Translations under genes and position numbers: made by a program
Notes under the pieces: generated by a model
Told to the model about the DNA's origin: nothing
What the model saw: the letters and a program-made list of their open reading frames with translations, nothing else
Database searches by the model: none
Part shown: positions 31,042-43,518 of the stretch, piece by piece
Numbering within the stretch: the first letter of the stretch is position 1
Layout: each line of letters begins with the position of its first letter
Source: an uncultured Roseobacter sp.
Lineage (GTDB): Bacteria; Pseudomonadota; Alphaproteobacteria; Rhodobacterales; Rhodobacteraceae
Length of the DNA: 64,000 nt
Direction: 5' to 3'
Assembly (NCBI RefSeq): GCF_947499265.1
Contig: NZ_CANMNK010000005.1
Coordinates: 180,173-244,172 of the forward strand

Positions 31042-31818
31042 TGCTGCAATCTCTTGCGCTACCGCGCCGGGGTGGGTGATCGGCGACATGTGCCCGGCGC
31101 CCGCAATGGTCGCGCGCCGCACATTGGGCAACCGGCGCGCGAGACTGGCATTGACCGCGTCAATGATATCGGCGGTTTGGTCCCCTTCGACCAGAAGGCA
31201 GGGCATCGCGGCCCGCTCGAGCCGCCCCGGCGTCATCAGCCCTGCGGCGTCGTCGATGATCACAGGCGACTGACCCGGCACCACATACATGCGGTCCGCA
31301 AGGTAACGGCGCGTCGTCTCCGGCATCTCGTCCCATTTGGTGCCGTCGCCCCAGAACCGGTTGAAAAGGCGGGCGGCCTTTGCCGTGTCACCTGCTGAAA
31401 GGGCCGTAAAATAGGGTTCAGCTTCGACCTCATGCGCCTGCATCCGCTTGGGCGTGTCCTTGATGGCGGCTGCAAAGAATACGGGTTCGATCAGGGTCAG
31501 ACTGCGCACCCGTTCCGGATGCTCCACCGCAAGGCGCAGCGCGATCGTGGCGCCAAACGAATGACCGATCACATCCCGGCGCACCGGCAAATGCGCCCGT
31601 GCGGCCATCATGCACAGGTCATGCAGATCAACCGTGCCGTCCCAATCGTCGCTTTTGCCATGACCGGGCAGGTCGATCGCCGTCAGTGTCACACGATCTT
31701 CCAGCGCCCTGCCGACGCCCCGCCAGGCGCCAGCATGCGCCAGGGTGCAATGGATCGCCAGCGCCTCTCTCGCCCCATGCCCAAAGGTCCGGGCATGGGT
31801 GAAATGGCCTGACGTCAT
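31018..31818 (-). CDS. Alpha/beta hydrolase
   Basis: IDLPGHGKS, RDVIGHSFGATIALRLA, AGAGHMSPITHP. Confidence 0.9.
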   Translation of the reverse strand: MTSGHFTHARTFGHGAREALAIHCTLAHAGAWRGVGRALEDRVTLTAIDLPGHGKSDDWDGTVDLHDLCMMAARAHLPVRRDVIGHSFGATIALRLAVEHPERVRSLTLIEPVFFAAAIKDTPKRMQAHEVEAEPYFTALSAGDTAKAARLFNRFWGDGTKWDEMPETTRRYLADRMYVVPGQSPVIIDDAAGLMTPGRLERAAMPCLLVEGDQTADIIDAVNASLARRLPNVRRATIAGAGHMSPITHPGAVAQEIAALLEVAEE

Positions 31819-32414
31819 ATCGTTCCGGCGAGATGCGCATCCAGATCGGCGATCCGGTCCTGCCCCCAGAACCGCTGCCCGCTGTCGGTGATGTAAAAGG
31901 GCGAGCCGAACACACCGTGCTCCACCGCCTCTTCCAGATTGGCCGCATAGGTTTCCGCCCCGACCAGCAGCCCGCTGTCCGCCAGCCCGGCGTCAAACCC
32001 GGCCTCCTGCAGACAGGACCGCACCACCGCGTCCTCGGCGATGTCCTTGTCCTCCGCCCAGACCGACCGGCAGATCGAAAACATGAGCTTGCCCAGATCC
32101 CCGCCGCCCGCGTTCTGCGCCGCAATAAAGGCATAGGACGACGGGGCCGCGTTGGTCGGCCAATGGGCGGGCTTCAGGTTGAACGGCATGTCTAGCAGCT
32201 TGGCCTGCCGCACCAACTCCTGCGCGCGATATTCAACGCGGCTTGGATGGCGATCCTTGGGTGGGGTGCCCCCGGTCCGGGCAAAGAGCGCCATGATGTC
32301 GAGCGGCTTGTAGGTGATGGAGGCCCCGTGTTTTTCCGCCACCTTTTCGGCGCGATTCCCGGCAAGGTAGGCATAAGGAGAAAGCGTTGAGAAAAAGAGG
32401 TCGATATGTGCCAT
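31815..32414 (-). CDS. 2-hydroxychromene-2-carboxylate isomerase (DsbA/GST-kappa family)
   Basis: IDLFFSTLSPYAYLAGNR, WPTNAAPSSY, GVFGSPFYITDSGQRFWGQDRI. Confidence 0.9.
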   Translation of the reverse strand: MAHIDLFFSTLSPYAYLAGNRAEKVAEKHGASITYKPLDIMALFARTGGTPPKDRHPSRVEYRAQELVRQAKLLDMPFNLKPAHWPTNAAPSSYAFIAAQNAGGGDLGKLMFSICRSVWAEDKDIAEDAVVRSCLQEAGFDAGLADSGLLVGAETYAANLEEAVEHGVFGSPFYITDSGQRFWGQDRIADLDAHLAGTI

Positions 32415-32526
32415 TTTGGGGCTCCTTATGGGTGCGAGGTTCTTTGCCGATTGGTAAGGCCGTGCTAGGTGAAGTCAACATCACGAATCTGTCACATTTG
32501 CTCGACGCAACCCAGGATCGCCCCCC

Positions 32527-33546
32527 ATGCCAGAATTCCAAGAACCGAAACTGATCGCCGGCAATGCCAACATGCCATTGGCCAATGCCATCGCCCGGCG
32601 GATGTCGATGCATCGCGGCAAACAGGTGGGGCTTGTGGATGCAAGGGTTGAGCGGTTCAACGATGGTGAAATCTTTGTCGAAGTCTTCGAAAACGTCCGG
32701 GGCGAGGACATGTTCATCGTCCAATCCACCTCCAACCCCGCCAATGACAACCTGATGGAACTCCTGATCATGGCGGATGCGCTGCGCCGCTCGTCTGCCT
32801 CGCGCGTTACGGCGGTACTGCCCTATTTTGGCTACGCGCGGCAGGACCGCCGCACCAAGGCGCGCACCCCCATCACCGCCAAGCTGGTCGCAAACATGCT
32901 GGTGGGCACCGGCATCGAGCGGGTCCTGACCATGGATCTACACGCGGCACAGATCCAGGGTTTCTTCGACATCCCGGTGGACAACCTCTATGCCTCGCCG
33001 ATCTTCGCGCTCGACATCAAGGACGCGTTCAAAAACAAGATGAACGAGCTGATGATCGTCTCCCCGGACGTCGGCGGCGTAGCCCGCGCCCGCGAGCTGG
33101 CCAAGCGCATCGGATCGCCGCTCGCCATTGTGGACAAGCGCCGCGAAAAGCCCGGCGAAGTTGCAGAAATGACAGTGATCGGCGATGTGACCGGGAAAAC
33201 CTGCCTGATAGTGGATGATATCTGCGACACTGCCGGTACGCTCTGCAAAGCCGCAGAAGTGTTAATCGAGAACGGCGCCAAGGAAGTGCACTCCTATATC
33301 ACCCACGGCGTGCTGTCCGGCCCCGCGGTGGAGCGTGTTACCAAATCGGTGATGAAGTCGCTGGTGATCACGGATTCGATTGCGGCAACAGAGGCAGTGA
33401 AGAACGCCAAGAACATCCGCATCGTGCCCACCGCGCCCGTTTTCGCTCAGGCGATCCTGAACATCTGGAGCGGCACCTCCGTCTCCTCCCTGTTCGAGGC
33501 GGAAACGCTGAGCCCGATCTACGATGGCATGTACGCCGCTGAGTAA
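32527..33546 (+). CDS. prs: Ribose-phosphate pyrophosphokinase
   Basis: [52 protein letters not shown]. Confidence 0.97.
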   Translation: MPEFQEPKLIAGNANMPLANAIARRMSMHRGKQVGLVDARVERFNDGEIFVEVFENVRGEDMFIVQSTSNPANDNLMELLIMADALRRSSASRVTAVLPYFGYARQDRRTKARTPITAKLVANMLVGTGIERVLTMDLHAAQIQGFFDIPVDNLYASPIFALDIKDAFKNKMNELMIVSPDVGGVARARELAKRIGSPLAIVDKRREKPGEVAEMTVIGDVTGKTCLIVDDICDTAGTLCKAAEVLIENGAKEVHSYITHGVLSGPAVERVTKSVMKSLVITDSIAATEAVKNAKNIRIVPTAPVFAQAILNIWSGTSVSSLFEAETLSPIYDGMYAAE

Positions 33547-33759
33547 TCTCACACAGGGTTCGCCAGCCAAAAAACGCTAGCGACGACATCCGGCCGGAGA
33601 ACAGCCCGCGACGATCTGCGCGCCCCTGGGGCGTTCTCGGATCCAGGCGCTTCTACCTCAATATCCTATCTCGAAACGCCATGCCCTAGTCCGGTTTTCC
33701 CAATCGAAAAGACCGACCAAAGTCGGTGTGCGCACCGTGCGTGCAACACGCGGTGGTTG

Positions 33760-33789
33760 TTGACAGGTCGGCTTTGACTACGCTGTTAT
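33760..33789 (+). promoter_or_regulatory. Candidate sigma70 promoter for the PQQ-dehydrogenase/cytochrome c pair
   Basis: TTGACA (33760-33765), 18 bp, TGTTAT (33784-33789), about 73 bp before ATG. Confidence 0.5.
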
Positions 33790-33861
33790 ATCGGATGCGG
33801 GGCGTTGCGGGTCCGCAGTGTGGGGTGTGTAGCCGCAATTCAATCAACTGGGAGGATGATC

Positions 33862-35115
33862 ATGAAGCTACTGAAACTTGCCGCTGGACTATTGTTAAGT
33901 ACGGGGCTGGCCGGCACGGCCAGTGCACAGGATAACATGGACAAGCTGTCCAATATGCAACGCACCGATGCGACATTCACGATGGTCGATCAGTCCGGAG
34001 ACCGGGCAGAGGCGCTCAAGAACATCATTCCACATATCAAGGTCCCGGACGGTTTCGAGGTCAGCCTCTATGCGGTTGTGCCGGACGCGCGCTCCATGGC
34101 GGTGGCGCCACAGGGCACGGTGACATTTGTGGGCACGCGCAAGGACAAGGTCTGGTCCGTGGTGGACCGTGACCGCAACCGGGTGGCGGATGAGGTCAAG
34201 GATTTCGCACCCTCGATCACCTTCGACATTCCTAACGGGCCCTGCTTCTCGAAGGATGGCTTCCTGTTCATTGCCGAGCGCAACCGGGTGCTGAACTTCC
34301 CCGCTGCGGAATTCTTCTTTGAAGGGCCCGATCCCGCGGTCGCCGTTGTGGTCGAGCAGGGCGATCTGGTGCCGGTGGAGGAAGAAAGCTTCAACCACAC
34401 CGCACGGGTCTGTGACGTGGGCCCGGACGGCAAGCTCTATATCTCGCTGGGCCAGCCGCACAACGTGCAGCCCGCGGAGAAGGTCGAGATGTACGACAAG
34501 ATCGGCATCGGCGGCATCATCCGCATCAACACCGATGGCACGGGCCGCGAGGTCTTTACCCGTGGGGTCCGCAACTCGGTGGGGCAGGATTTCCACCCCG
34601 AGACCGGTGAGCTGTGGTGGACCGACAACCAGGTGGACGGCATGGGGGATGACATCCCGCCGGGCGAGCTGAACCGCCAGACCGAGGCGGGCCAGCACTT
34701 TGGGTTCCCCTGGACCAACAGCCGTGTCGAGATCATGTCCGAAGCCGAGCATCCACGTCCCGAAGGCGTCACCTTCATCGAACCGCAGCTGGAGCTGACC
34801 GCCCATGCCGCCGATCTGGGCATGAAGTTCTACGAAGGGTCCAGCTTCCCCGATGCCTATGAGGGCGGCATCTTCTGGGCGCAGCATGGCTCGTGGAACC
34901 GCACGACGCCGGTGGGCGCGCGGGTTATGTTCACGGCGCTGGATCCGGAGACCGGCGATGCGGTCGAAGCGCAGGTCTTTGCCGATGGCTGGCTGAACGA
35001 GGAAACAGGCGAATATCGCGGGCGGCCGATGGACATCGCCTTCCTGAAAGATGGCTCGATGCTGGTCTCGGATGACTTCGCCGGTGCGATCTGGCGGATC
35101 GCATACACCAAATGA
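33862..35115 (+). CDS. Periplasmic PQQ-dependent sugar (sorbosone-type) dehydrogenase
   Basis: Signal peptide; FEVSLYAVVPDARSMAVAPQGTVFVGT-like blade, DGKLYISLGQPHNVQP, HPETGELWWTDNQVDGMGDDIPPGELN, QHGSWNR. Confidence 0.88.
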   Translation: MKLLKLAAGLLLSTGLAGTASAQDNMDKLSNMQRTDATFTMVDQSGDRAEALKNIIPHIKVPDGFEVSLYAVVPDARSMAVAPQGTVTFVGTRKDKVWSVVDRDRNRVADEVKDFAPSITFDIPNGPCFSKDGFLFIAERNRVLNFPAAEFFFEGPDPAVAVVVEQGDLVPVEEESFNHTARVCDVGPDGKLYISLGQPHNVQPAEKVEMYDKIGIGGIIRINTDGTGREVFTRGVRNSVGQDFHPETGELWWTDNQVDGMGDDIPPGELNRQTEAGQHFGFPWTNSRVEIMSEAEHPRPEGVTFIEPQLELTAHAADLGMKFYEGSSFPDAYEGGIFWAQHGSWNRTTPVGARVMFTALDPETGDAVEAQVFADGWLNEETGEYRGRPMDIAFLKDGSMLVSDDFAGAIWRIAYTK

Positions 35116-35687
35116 GGCTTACAAGCCTTCTGGTGCTCGGCGTGGGGTTACACGCCGGGCCCATTTTTGCGGATATCATCGGTGACCGGGACGCCGGGCG
35201 CCAAATCTCTGGTCAGTGCCGGACCTGTCACGGGTCAGATGGGTTTGCCACCATTCCTATTGCGCCACATATCGGCGGTGAGCCCGAATCCTATCTGCGC
35301 GCACAGCTGACCGCCTTTCGCGATGGCACGCGTGAGCATGAGATGATGACCATCGTTGCCGCCAACCTTTCAGATCAGCAGATCGCCGATCTTGCGGCCT
35401 GGTACGCGGGGCATTCTGCAACGGCAGAGTTGACCGCAGACCCTGCTGGTGCCCCGGAGGCTTGTGTCGCCTGTCATGGAACAGATGGCATTCACCTCTT
35501 CGACGATGCGCCCAATCTGGCGGGAGAGACCAACATTTACATCGACACACAGCTCAAAGCCTTTCGAAGCGGCCAGCGGACACACGAGGTAATGAGCGAG
35601 GTGGCCGCGGAGCTTACCAACGAAGAGATCCGCGCCTATGCCGATTGGTACGCAGCGGTGAAGCTGTACATCGAGACGGTGGAGTAA
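35112..35687 (+). CDS. Diheme cytochrome c (c4/c553-like)
   Basis: Two CxxCH motifs (CRTCH, CVACH), signal peptide, ATGA overlap with upstream dehydrogenase. Confidence 0.93.
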   Translation: MRLTSLLVLGVGLHAGPIFADIIGDRDAGRQISGQCRTCHGSDGFATIPIAPHIGGEPESYLRAQLTAFRDGTREHEMMTIVAANLSDQQIADLAAWYAGHSATAELTADPAGAPEACVACHGTDGIHLFDDAPNLAGETNIYIDTQLKAFRSGQRTHEVMSEVAAELTNEEIRAYADWYAAVKLYIETVE

Positions 35688-35940
35688 GAGCGACCAGCGA
35701 GTGGTGGGTGATCCGGCGCACTTTCGCGCAGCCCCCCATAAGCCTCTTGATCGACAAAACCGCAAGTCGCGCGCCGCAGTGTAACACCTTATTTTTATTT
35801 CGCCTTTCCAGTCGAAACAAGAGACGTCGCCGCTCCGACGACCCGACCCGCATATTCAAAAACGACGCGAAGAGGAAAAAGAGAGGAATAACCGCTCATC
35901 TCACCCGTTCTCCCCACACGCAACTTGAATGGAGAGACAG

Positions 35941-36339
35941 ATGAAAACCCTTCTTATCGCTGGTCTGACCAGCCTTGTTCTCGCGAGTACTGCCGTCGCC
36001 GGCAACACCAGCCAGAAATCCACATACACCCAGATGACCGGGCAAGAGATCAAAAGCGCGCTTGTCGGTAACTCCCTGCGCGGCGTAGACCGGTCGGGAA
36101 AATACGTTATCCACTACAGTTCCGACCGGAAAATGAAGATCGTGTACAACAAAAAACGGATCGAATCCGGTGTCTGGCGGATCAAGGGCAACAAGTATTG
36201 CCGCCGCTGGGCGAAGCTTGGCGGCGGCAAGGAACGCTGCGTGACCTTCCATCGCAACGGCAACAAGATCGTCTGGGTCCAGACGGGCAAGATTACCGAC
36301 CACTCGGTTCTGCTGCGCGGCAACCCCGCCAGATTGTGA
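35941..36339 (+). CDS. Secreted hypothetical protein
   Basis: Signal peptide MKTLLIAGLTSLVLASTAVA; GVWRIKGNKYCRRWAKLGGGKERCVTFHRNGNKIVWV with paired Cys. Confidence 0.75.
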   Translation: MKTLLIAGLTSLVLASTAVAGNTSQKSTYTQMTGQEIKSALVGNSLRGVDRSGKYVIHYSSDRKMKIVYNKKRIESGVWRIKGNKYCRRWAKLGGGKERCVTFHRNGNKIVWVQTGKITDHSVLLRGNPARL

Positions 36340-36538
36340 TGCGGCACCTTTCAACGGCCCCTGGCGACAGGCAGTAGGCATGGCATCGGGTCTGGCAACA
36401 CAGAGTGTGATCCCGCTTTATGCCTCCCACCCGGAACGCCGTCGCACACCACTTACGACCGCGGCTGCGGTACCGGACGTCGTAACATGGGCCAAGAGAA
36501 TCGGACCCATCCAACGCCGGTCGCAACGAGCAAAAATG

Positions 36539-36573
36539 GAAAGACCCCGCCGCGCAATGCGAGCGGGGTCTTT
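36539..36573 (-). terminator. Rho-independent terminator of atp operon
   Basis: AAAGACCCCGC...GCGGGGTCTTT, T-rich on minus strand downstream. Confidence 0.85.
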
Positions 36574-36593
36574 CGTCTGTAATCAGGCGTTGT

Positions 36594-37019
36594 TCAGCGT
36601 GCTGAGATGCCGATGTGATCGCCTACCGCAACCATATCGGCGAGCAGTTTGGCGGCATCGTCGACCGGACCGGGTTCGTTCTCAAAGGCCGCTTTGGCGT
36701 TGTTCAACGCGTCTTCGGCCTCTTTGACCATTTCGGCCAGATGCTCCGCCGTCACCTCGGCGCGTGGCAACGCGCGCTCGGCCAGAACCGTGACACCGGC
36801 TGCCGTGATCTCGGCAAAACCACCGGTGACGACATATTCCGACGTCCCATCCGGGCCTTCGGTGCTCAGCAGGCCGGGGCGCAATGTCGTGATGGTGGGC
36901 GCATGGCCCGCCATCGCTGTCATATCGCCATCAGCGCCCGGGATCTGGACCGACACGACCTGCGCAGAGGCAAGCCGCCGCTCGGGCGAGACCAGGTCAA
37001 ATTGCGTCGTATCTGCCAT
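36594..37019 (-). CDS. atpC: F1F0 ATP synthase epsilon subunit
   Basis: [37 protein letters not shown]. Confidence 0.96.
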   Translation of the reverse strand: MADTTQFDLVSPERRLASAQVVSVQIPGADGDMTAMAGHAPTITTLRPGLLSTEGPDGTSEYVVTGGFAEITAAGVTVLAERALPRAEVTAEHLAEMVKEAEDALNNAKAAFENEPGPVDDAAKLLADMVAVGDHIGISAR

Positions 37020-37031
37020 TAATCCGGCTCC

Positions 37032-38477
<1,446 letters not shown>

Positions 38478-39353
38478 TTAGAGCGCTTCCGCGCCCGAAA
38501 TGATTTCAATCAGCTCGTTGGTGATGACGGCCTGACGTGAGCGGTTGTACTGGATGGTCAGCTTGTCGATCATCTCACCCGCGTTGCGTGTCGCGTTGTC
38601 CATCGCAGACATCCGCGCGCCCTGTTCCGACGCGCCGTTCTCCAGCAAGCCCGCAAAGATCTGCGTGGCCACCCCGCGCGGCAGCAGATCCGCAAGGATC
38701 GCCTCTTCGGAGGGTTCATAGTCGAAGAGCGTTGAGGCCTCGTCACCCTCTTCCGCTTCGAAGGATGCCGGGATGATCTGCTGTGCGGTCGGGATTTGCG
38801 TGACCACATTCACGAACTTCGAATAGAAGAGCGTGGCCACGTCGAAATCGCCGCCATCAAACCGGCCGAGCACGTCTTTGGCGATGCCTTGAGCATCGAC
38901 GTAGCCGACGCGCTTGACCTCCGTCAGGTCGACATGGCCGATGTAGTACTGGCCATAGTCCCGCTTCATCTGGTCGCGGCCTTTTTTGCCGACGGTAAGG
39001 ATTTTGACCTCTTTACCTTCGCCCAAAAGCTTGTCCGCGTGGTTGCGCGCTAGTTTCGCGATGTTCGAGTTGAAGCCGCCACAGAGGCCGCGCTCCGACG
39101 TCATGACGATCAGCAACTGCACCTTGTCGCTGCCAGTGCCCGACAGCAATTTGGGGGCTGAATCCGATCCGCCGACCGACGCCGCCAGCCCCGCCATCAC
39201 GGCGTTGAACCGTTCCGTGTAGGGGCGCGACTGCTCGGCAGCCTCCTGCGCGCGGCGCAGCTTGGCCGCTGCAACCATCTGCATGGCTTTGGTGATCTTG
39301 CGGGTCGATTTGACCGACTCGATCCTGTTTTTCAGGTCCTTAAGACTGGGCAT
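38478..39353 (-). CDS. atpG: F1F0 ATP synthase gamma subunit
   Basis: [36 protein letters not shown]. Confidence 0.98.
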   Translation of the reverse strand: MPSLKDLKNRIESVKSTRKITKAMQMVAAAKLRRAQEAAEQSRPYTERFNAVMAGLAASVGGSDSAPKLLSGTGSDKVQLLIVMTSERGLCGGFNSNIAKLARNHADKLLGEGKEVKILTVGKKGRDQMKRDYGQYYIGHVDLTEVKRVGYVDAQGIAKDVLGRFDGGDFDVATLFYSKFVNVVTQIPTAQQIIPASFEAEEGDEASTLFDYEPSEEAILADLLPRGVATQIFAGLLENGASEQGARMSAMDNATRNAGEMIDKLTIQYNRSRQAVITNELIEIISGAEAL

Positions 39354-39364
39354 GGGCCTACCTC

Positions 39365-40903
39365 TTAAGCGAAATCAGCGGCGAATTCGTTGAGAGCAGC
39401 TTTGATGCTGTCAGCGAGGTCGTCTTTCACCTTACGGTCGTTGTTGGTGATGTCGTCCAGCAGCGCCTGGTGCTTGGAGCGCAGATGCGCCAGCATACCG
39501 GCCTCAAAACGACCCACGTCCTTGACGTCAACCTTGTCGAGGAACCCGTTGGTGCCTGCGAAGATCACGCAAACGATTTCCGCGTTGGTCAGTGGCGAGT
39601 ATTGCGATTGCTTCATCAACTCGGTCAGACGCGCGCCGCGTGCCAGCAGCTGTTGGGTCGAGGCGTCGAGGTCAGAGCCGAACTGCGCGAAGGCCGCCAT
39701 TTCACGATACTGCGCGAGGGACAGTTTCACCGGGCCGGCCACCGAAGACATTGCCTTGGTCTGCGCCGAAGAGCCCACACGAGACACCGACAGACCGGTG
39801 TTCACGGCCGGGCGGATACCTTGGTAGAAGAGTTCGGTTTCCAGGAAGATCTGGCCGTCGGTGATCGAGATCACGTTGGTCGGAATAAAGGCCGACACGT
39901 CGCCACCTTGGGTCTCGATGATCGGCAGCGCTGTCAGCGAGCCGTTGCCCGCGTCATCGCCCAGCTTCGCGGAACGTTCCAGCAGACGGGAGTGCAGATA
40001 GAAAACGTCACCAGGATAGGCTTCACGGCCTGGTGGGCGGCGCAGCAGCAGCGACATCTGGCGATAGGACACGGCCTGTTTGGAGAGGTCATCATAGATG
40101 ATCAGCGCGTGGCGGCCATTGTCGCGGAAGTGCTCGGCCATGGCGGTCGCGGCATAAGGTGCCAGGAACTGCATCGGTGCTGGTTCGGAGGCTGTCGCGG
40201 CGACCACGATGGAGTATTCAATCGCGCCGGTTTCTTCGAGCTTCTTGACCAGCTGCGCCACGGTGGAGCGCTTCTGACCCACGGCGACATAGACGCAGTA
40301 GAGCTTTTTGCTCTCGTCGTCGCCCGCACCGTCGTTGTAGGATTTCTGGTTCAGGATCGCGTCCAGCGCCACAGCGGTTTTGCCAGTCTGACGGTCGCCG
40401 ATGATCAGCTCCCGCTGGCCACGGCCAATTGGGATCATGGAATCGACCGCTTTAAGGCCAGTCGCCATCGGTTCGTGGACTGATTTGCGCGGGATGATGC
40501 CCGGCGCTTTCACGTCCGCAACCGAGGAGGTCTTCGCATTGATCGGGCCTTTGCCGTCAATCGGGTTACCCAGACCGTCCACAACACGGCCCAGCAGCTC
40601 GTCACCGGTCGGTACGGACACGATGGAGTTGGTGCGCTTGACGGTATCGCCTTCTTTAATATCGCGGTCGGAGCCGAAGATCACCACACCGACGTTGTCG
40701 GATTCAAGGTTCAGCGCCATGCCCTGAATACCGCCGGGGAATTCGACCATCTCACCGGCTTGAACATTGTCCAAACCGTATACGCGCGCAATCCCGTCAC
40801 CGACGGAAAGCACCCGGCCAACCTCGGCCACTTCGGCTTCTTGACCGAAATTCTTGATCTGGTCCTTCAGGATCGCAGAAATCTCTGCTGCTTGGATACC
40901 CAT
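39365..40903 (-). CDS. atpA: F1F0 ATP synthase alpha subunit
   Basis: [69 protein letters not shown]. Confidence 0.99.
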   Translation of the reverse strand: MGIQAAEISAILKDQIKNFGQEAEVAEVGRVLSVGDGIARVYGLDNVQAGEMVEFPGGIQGMALNLESDNVGVVIFGSDRDIKEGDTVKRTNSIVSVPTGDELLGRVVDGLGNPIDGKGPINAKTSSVADVKAPGIIPRKSVHEPMATGLKAVDSMIPIGRGQRELIIGDRQTGKTAVALDAILNQKSYNDGAGDDESKKLYCVYVAVGQKRSTVAQLVKKLEETGAIEYSIVVAATASEPAPMQFLAPYAATAMAEHFRDNGRHALIIYDDLSKQAVSYRQMSLLLRRPPGREAYPGDVFYLHSRLLERSAKLGDDAGNGSLTALPIIETQGGDVSAFIPTNVISITDGQIFLETELFYQGIRPAVNTGLSVSRVGSSAQTKAMSSVAGPVKLSLAQYREMAAFAQFGSDLDASTQQLLARGARLTELMKQSQYSPLTNAEIVCVIFAGTNGFLDKVDVKDVGRFEAGMLAHLRSKHQALLDDITNNDRKVKDDLADSIKAALNEFAADFA

Positions 40904-41470
40904 TTATCCGACCTCTTTCATTGCATTCTGGAGGGAATTCAGTTTCGAGCGGATCGACGTGTCGATCATGCGCGAACCAACTTTAACAATAAGACCGCCG
41001 ATGAGGCTTTCATCCACGGTCGCATTGAGTGTTACGGTTTTGCCTGTCGAGGCCTTCAATGACTTGGCCAGCTTGTCGGCCTGTGTTTTCGTCAGCGCCT
41101 TGGCCGAGACGACATCCGCCGTCACTTCGCCTTTTTCCGCAGCAATAATATCGCGTAGGGTTGCGACCAGTTGCGGCAGCACGAACAAGCGGCGGTTCTG
41201 CGCCATCAGCGCCAGCGTGTTGGCAAGCGTGTCCGACAGTTTCATTTTCTTGGAAAGGGCTGCGATGGCCGCGCCCTGTTCTTCGCGAGAGTAGATCGGC
41301 GAGTGGATCAAGGCCCGGAAATCTTCGCTGTCTGCAAGGGCGCCCTGTAGCGCGTCGAGGTCGGTCTCCAGCGCTTTGATGGCTTTTCCATCGCTGGCAA
41401 TTTCGTAGACTGCGGTGGCGTAACGCCCGGCAATACTCGTGGAAATCGAAGCTGGTTCTGACACATCCAC
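40904..41470 (-). CDS. atpH: F1F0 ATP synthase delta subunit
   Basis: [50 protein letters not shown]. Confidence 0.95.
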   Translation of the reverse strand: MDVSEPASISTSIAGRYATAVYEIASDGKAIKALETDLDALQGALADSEDFRALIHSPIYSREEQGAAIAALSKKMKLSDTLANTLALMAQNRRLFVLPQLVATLRDIIAAEKGEVTADVVSAKALTKTQADKLAKSLKASTGKTVTLNATVDESLIGGLIVKVGSRMIDTSIRSKLNSLQNAMKEVG

Positions 41471-41778
41471 CCTTTCGATAGTCGGACCCGGATATGCGAA
41501 AAAGTCGCGTCACCGAGAGTGTTGGCGCGGCTTGAATTAACTCAAGACGTCGAAATCAGCGGTGATGTAGCAGAGAGGATCACACCCCGCAACATGAGAT
41601 AGTGAACCGCGATTTTGCGTCTTTTCCCATGATTTCAGCGGCTTGGCCCAGGTGCGACCGTTTGGCCCCTCAGAAAGTTTGCAAAATGGCGGCGTTATTA
41701 ACGGATTTTTCGATTCCCAAGCCACAAAATGCACCGTTTTGCGCAGCCATCGCCGCCGTAGCGGTGATCGTTTAATCG

Positions 41779-42513
41779 CTAAACCGGCTTGGCCGTGGGT
41801 TCCAAAACGGCGCTTGCACGCAATTTGCGCAGTGGCTCAACCTTGCCCTTGGGCGGATAGACCAGTTTCGTGGCTTCGACCATGAAAGCGCCGCCTGCCA
41901 TCATCGTTGGGACACGCCGCCCGAATTTTTCAAAAGCCGGGCCGAATTTCATCCACCACCGCTTGGTCGAGGGCACCTGATAAAGCGCGCCCGCATGGCG
42001 CTCCGGCAAAAACTGATGCTTGCGCAGTTGCGTTTCCAATTGTCCGGGCGAATAGGGCCTGCCATAGCCGAAGGGCGTGCGGTCCCGCCGCGCCCAAAGC
42101 CCCGCACGATTGGGGACAATGAAGAGGGCACGCCCCCCTGGCCCCAGGACGCGCCAGCATTCTTCCAACAGATCAGACGCCCGTTCAGACGTTTCCAGCC
42201 CATGCAAGACAACCAGCTTGTCCACATGCCCGGTTTCCAGCGGCCATTCCGTTTCCTCGGTCAGTACGGAGACATTGGGCTGGCCCGGCGGCCAGGGCAT
42301 CACCCCCTGTGGTCCGGGCATCAGTGCAATCACGCGGCGCGCATCCTTCAGATAGGGGCGCAACAGGGGGGCCGCGAACCCGAACCCGACAACGGTTTGT
42401 CCTTTTGCTTCAGGCCATATCTCCTGCATGCGCGCCTGCAGGCTCGCTTGCGCCGCCCGTCCCAGGGCGGAGCGATAATAGAAATTGCGCAGATCCTGCA
42501 CGTCCAGATGCAT
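41779..42513 (-). CDS. Class I SAM-dependent methyltransferase
   Basis: [22 protein letters not shown]...[53 protein letters not shown]. Confidence 0.88.
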   Translation of the reverse strand: MHLDVQDLRNFYYRSALGRAAQASLQARMQEIWPEAKGQTVVGFGFAAPLLRPYLKDARRVIALMPGPQGVMPWPPGQPNVSVLTEETEWPLETGHVDKLVVLHGLETSERASDLLEECWRVLGPGGRALFIVPNRAGLWARRDRTPFGYGRPYSPGQLETQLRKHQFLPERHAGALYQVPSTKRWWMKFGPAFEKFGRRVPTMMAGGAFMVEATKLVYPPKGKVEPLRKLRASAVLEPTAKPV

Positions 42514-42574
42514 TGCAGCCCGCCCCGGTATCGGTCACTCTGGTCAGAGTGTCGCAAAAGCCAAGGAAAATGAC

Positions 42575-43343
42575 CATGCCCCTCGAGATCGTGACCATCC
42601 CCTGCCTTTCGGACAATTACGCCTTTTTGGTGCATGACGATTCGACGGGCAAAACCGCCCTTGTGGATGTGCCTGAGGCCGAGCCCATCCTGCAGGCACT
42701 GTCCTCTCGGGGATGGCGGTTGGATGAGGCCTGGATCACCCACCACCACGCCGATCATGTTCAGGGATTGGACCGCGTGCTGCAGGATCACCCGGCCTCC
42801 GTCACAGGGGCCGCTGCAGATGCGCACCGCTTACCAGCGCTGAACCGCCGCGTTGGTGATGCTGAAACCTTCGATTTCGCCGGACACCAGGTTCAGGTGA
42901 TGGATGTGTCTGGTCATACCGTCGGTCATATCGCCTATTACATCCCCGACGCGGCGGCCGCTTTTACCGCCGACAGCCTGATGGCGCTGGGATGCGGACG
43001 TCTCTTTGAGGGGACGGCAGATCAGATGTGGACCAGCCTGAGCAAATTTGCCGCCCTGCCGCCAGAGACGCTGATTTGTTCCGGACATGAATATACCGCG
43101 TCCAATGCTAAGTTCGCATTAACCATTGATCCTGATAATCCTAGCCTTATATCCCGGAATGAAGAGATCGTTGCGGCGCGCGCTGCAGGGGTTCCCACCG
43201 TTCCCTCGACTTTGGCGCTGGAAATGGCAACAAATCCGTTCTTGCGCGCTGACGACCCTGACATTCGCCGCCTTTTGGGGCTCCCAGATGCATCGAACGT
43301 TGAGGTTTTTGCTGAAATCCGCGCCCGAAAGGATGCATTCTAA
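42575..43343 (+). CDS. gloB: Hydroxyacylglutathione hydrolase (glyoxalase II)
   Basis: THHHADHVQGLD metal motif, HTVGHIAYYIPDAAAAFTADSLMALGCGRLFEGT, CSGHEYTASNAKFA. Confidence 0.96.
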
Positions 43344-43518
43344 CGCCCAAATCACAGCCTTTCATGTCGTCTTCACACAATTTGTGACTGAGAAAACGAA
43401 GAAAAAACTTGAAGCCGGGCTGCGATCAACCAAACTCTAATACTATGAGGCCATGGTCGGCTTACGGATCGGCAAGAATCAGATCCTCCACCGACCCCGA
43501 TCAGAAGGAGCGCTTATT

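Noticed and set aside
39470-40483. 337-aa plus-strand ORF antisense to atpA
   Set aside because: Mirror-frame artefact of GC-rich coding sequence
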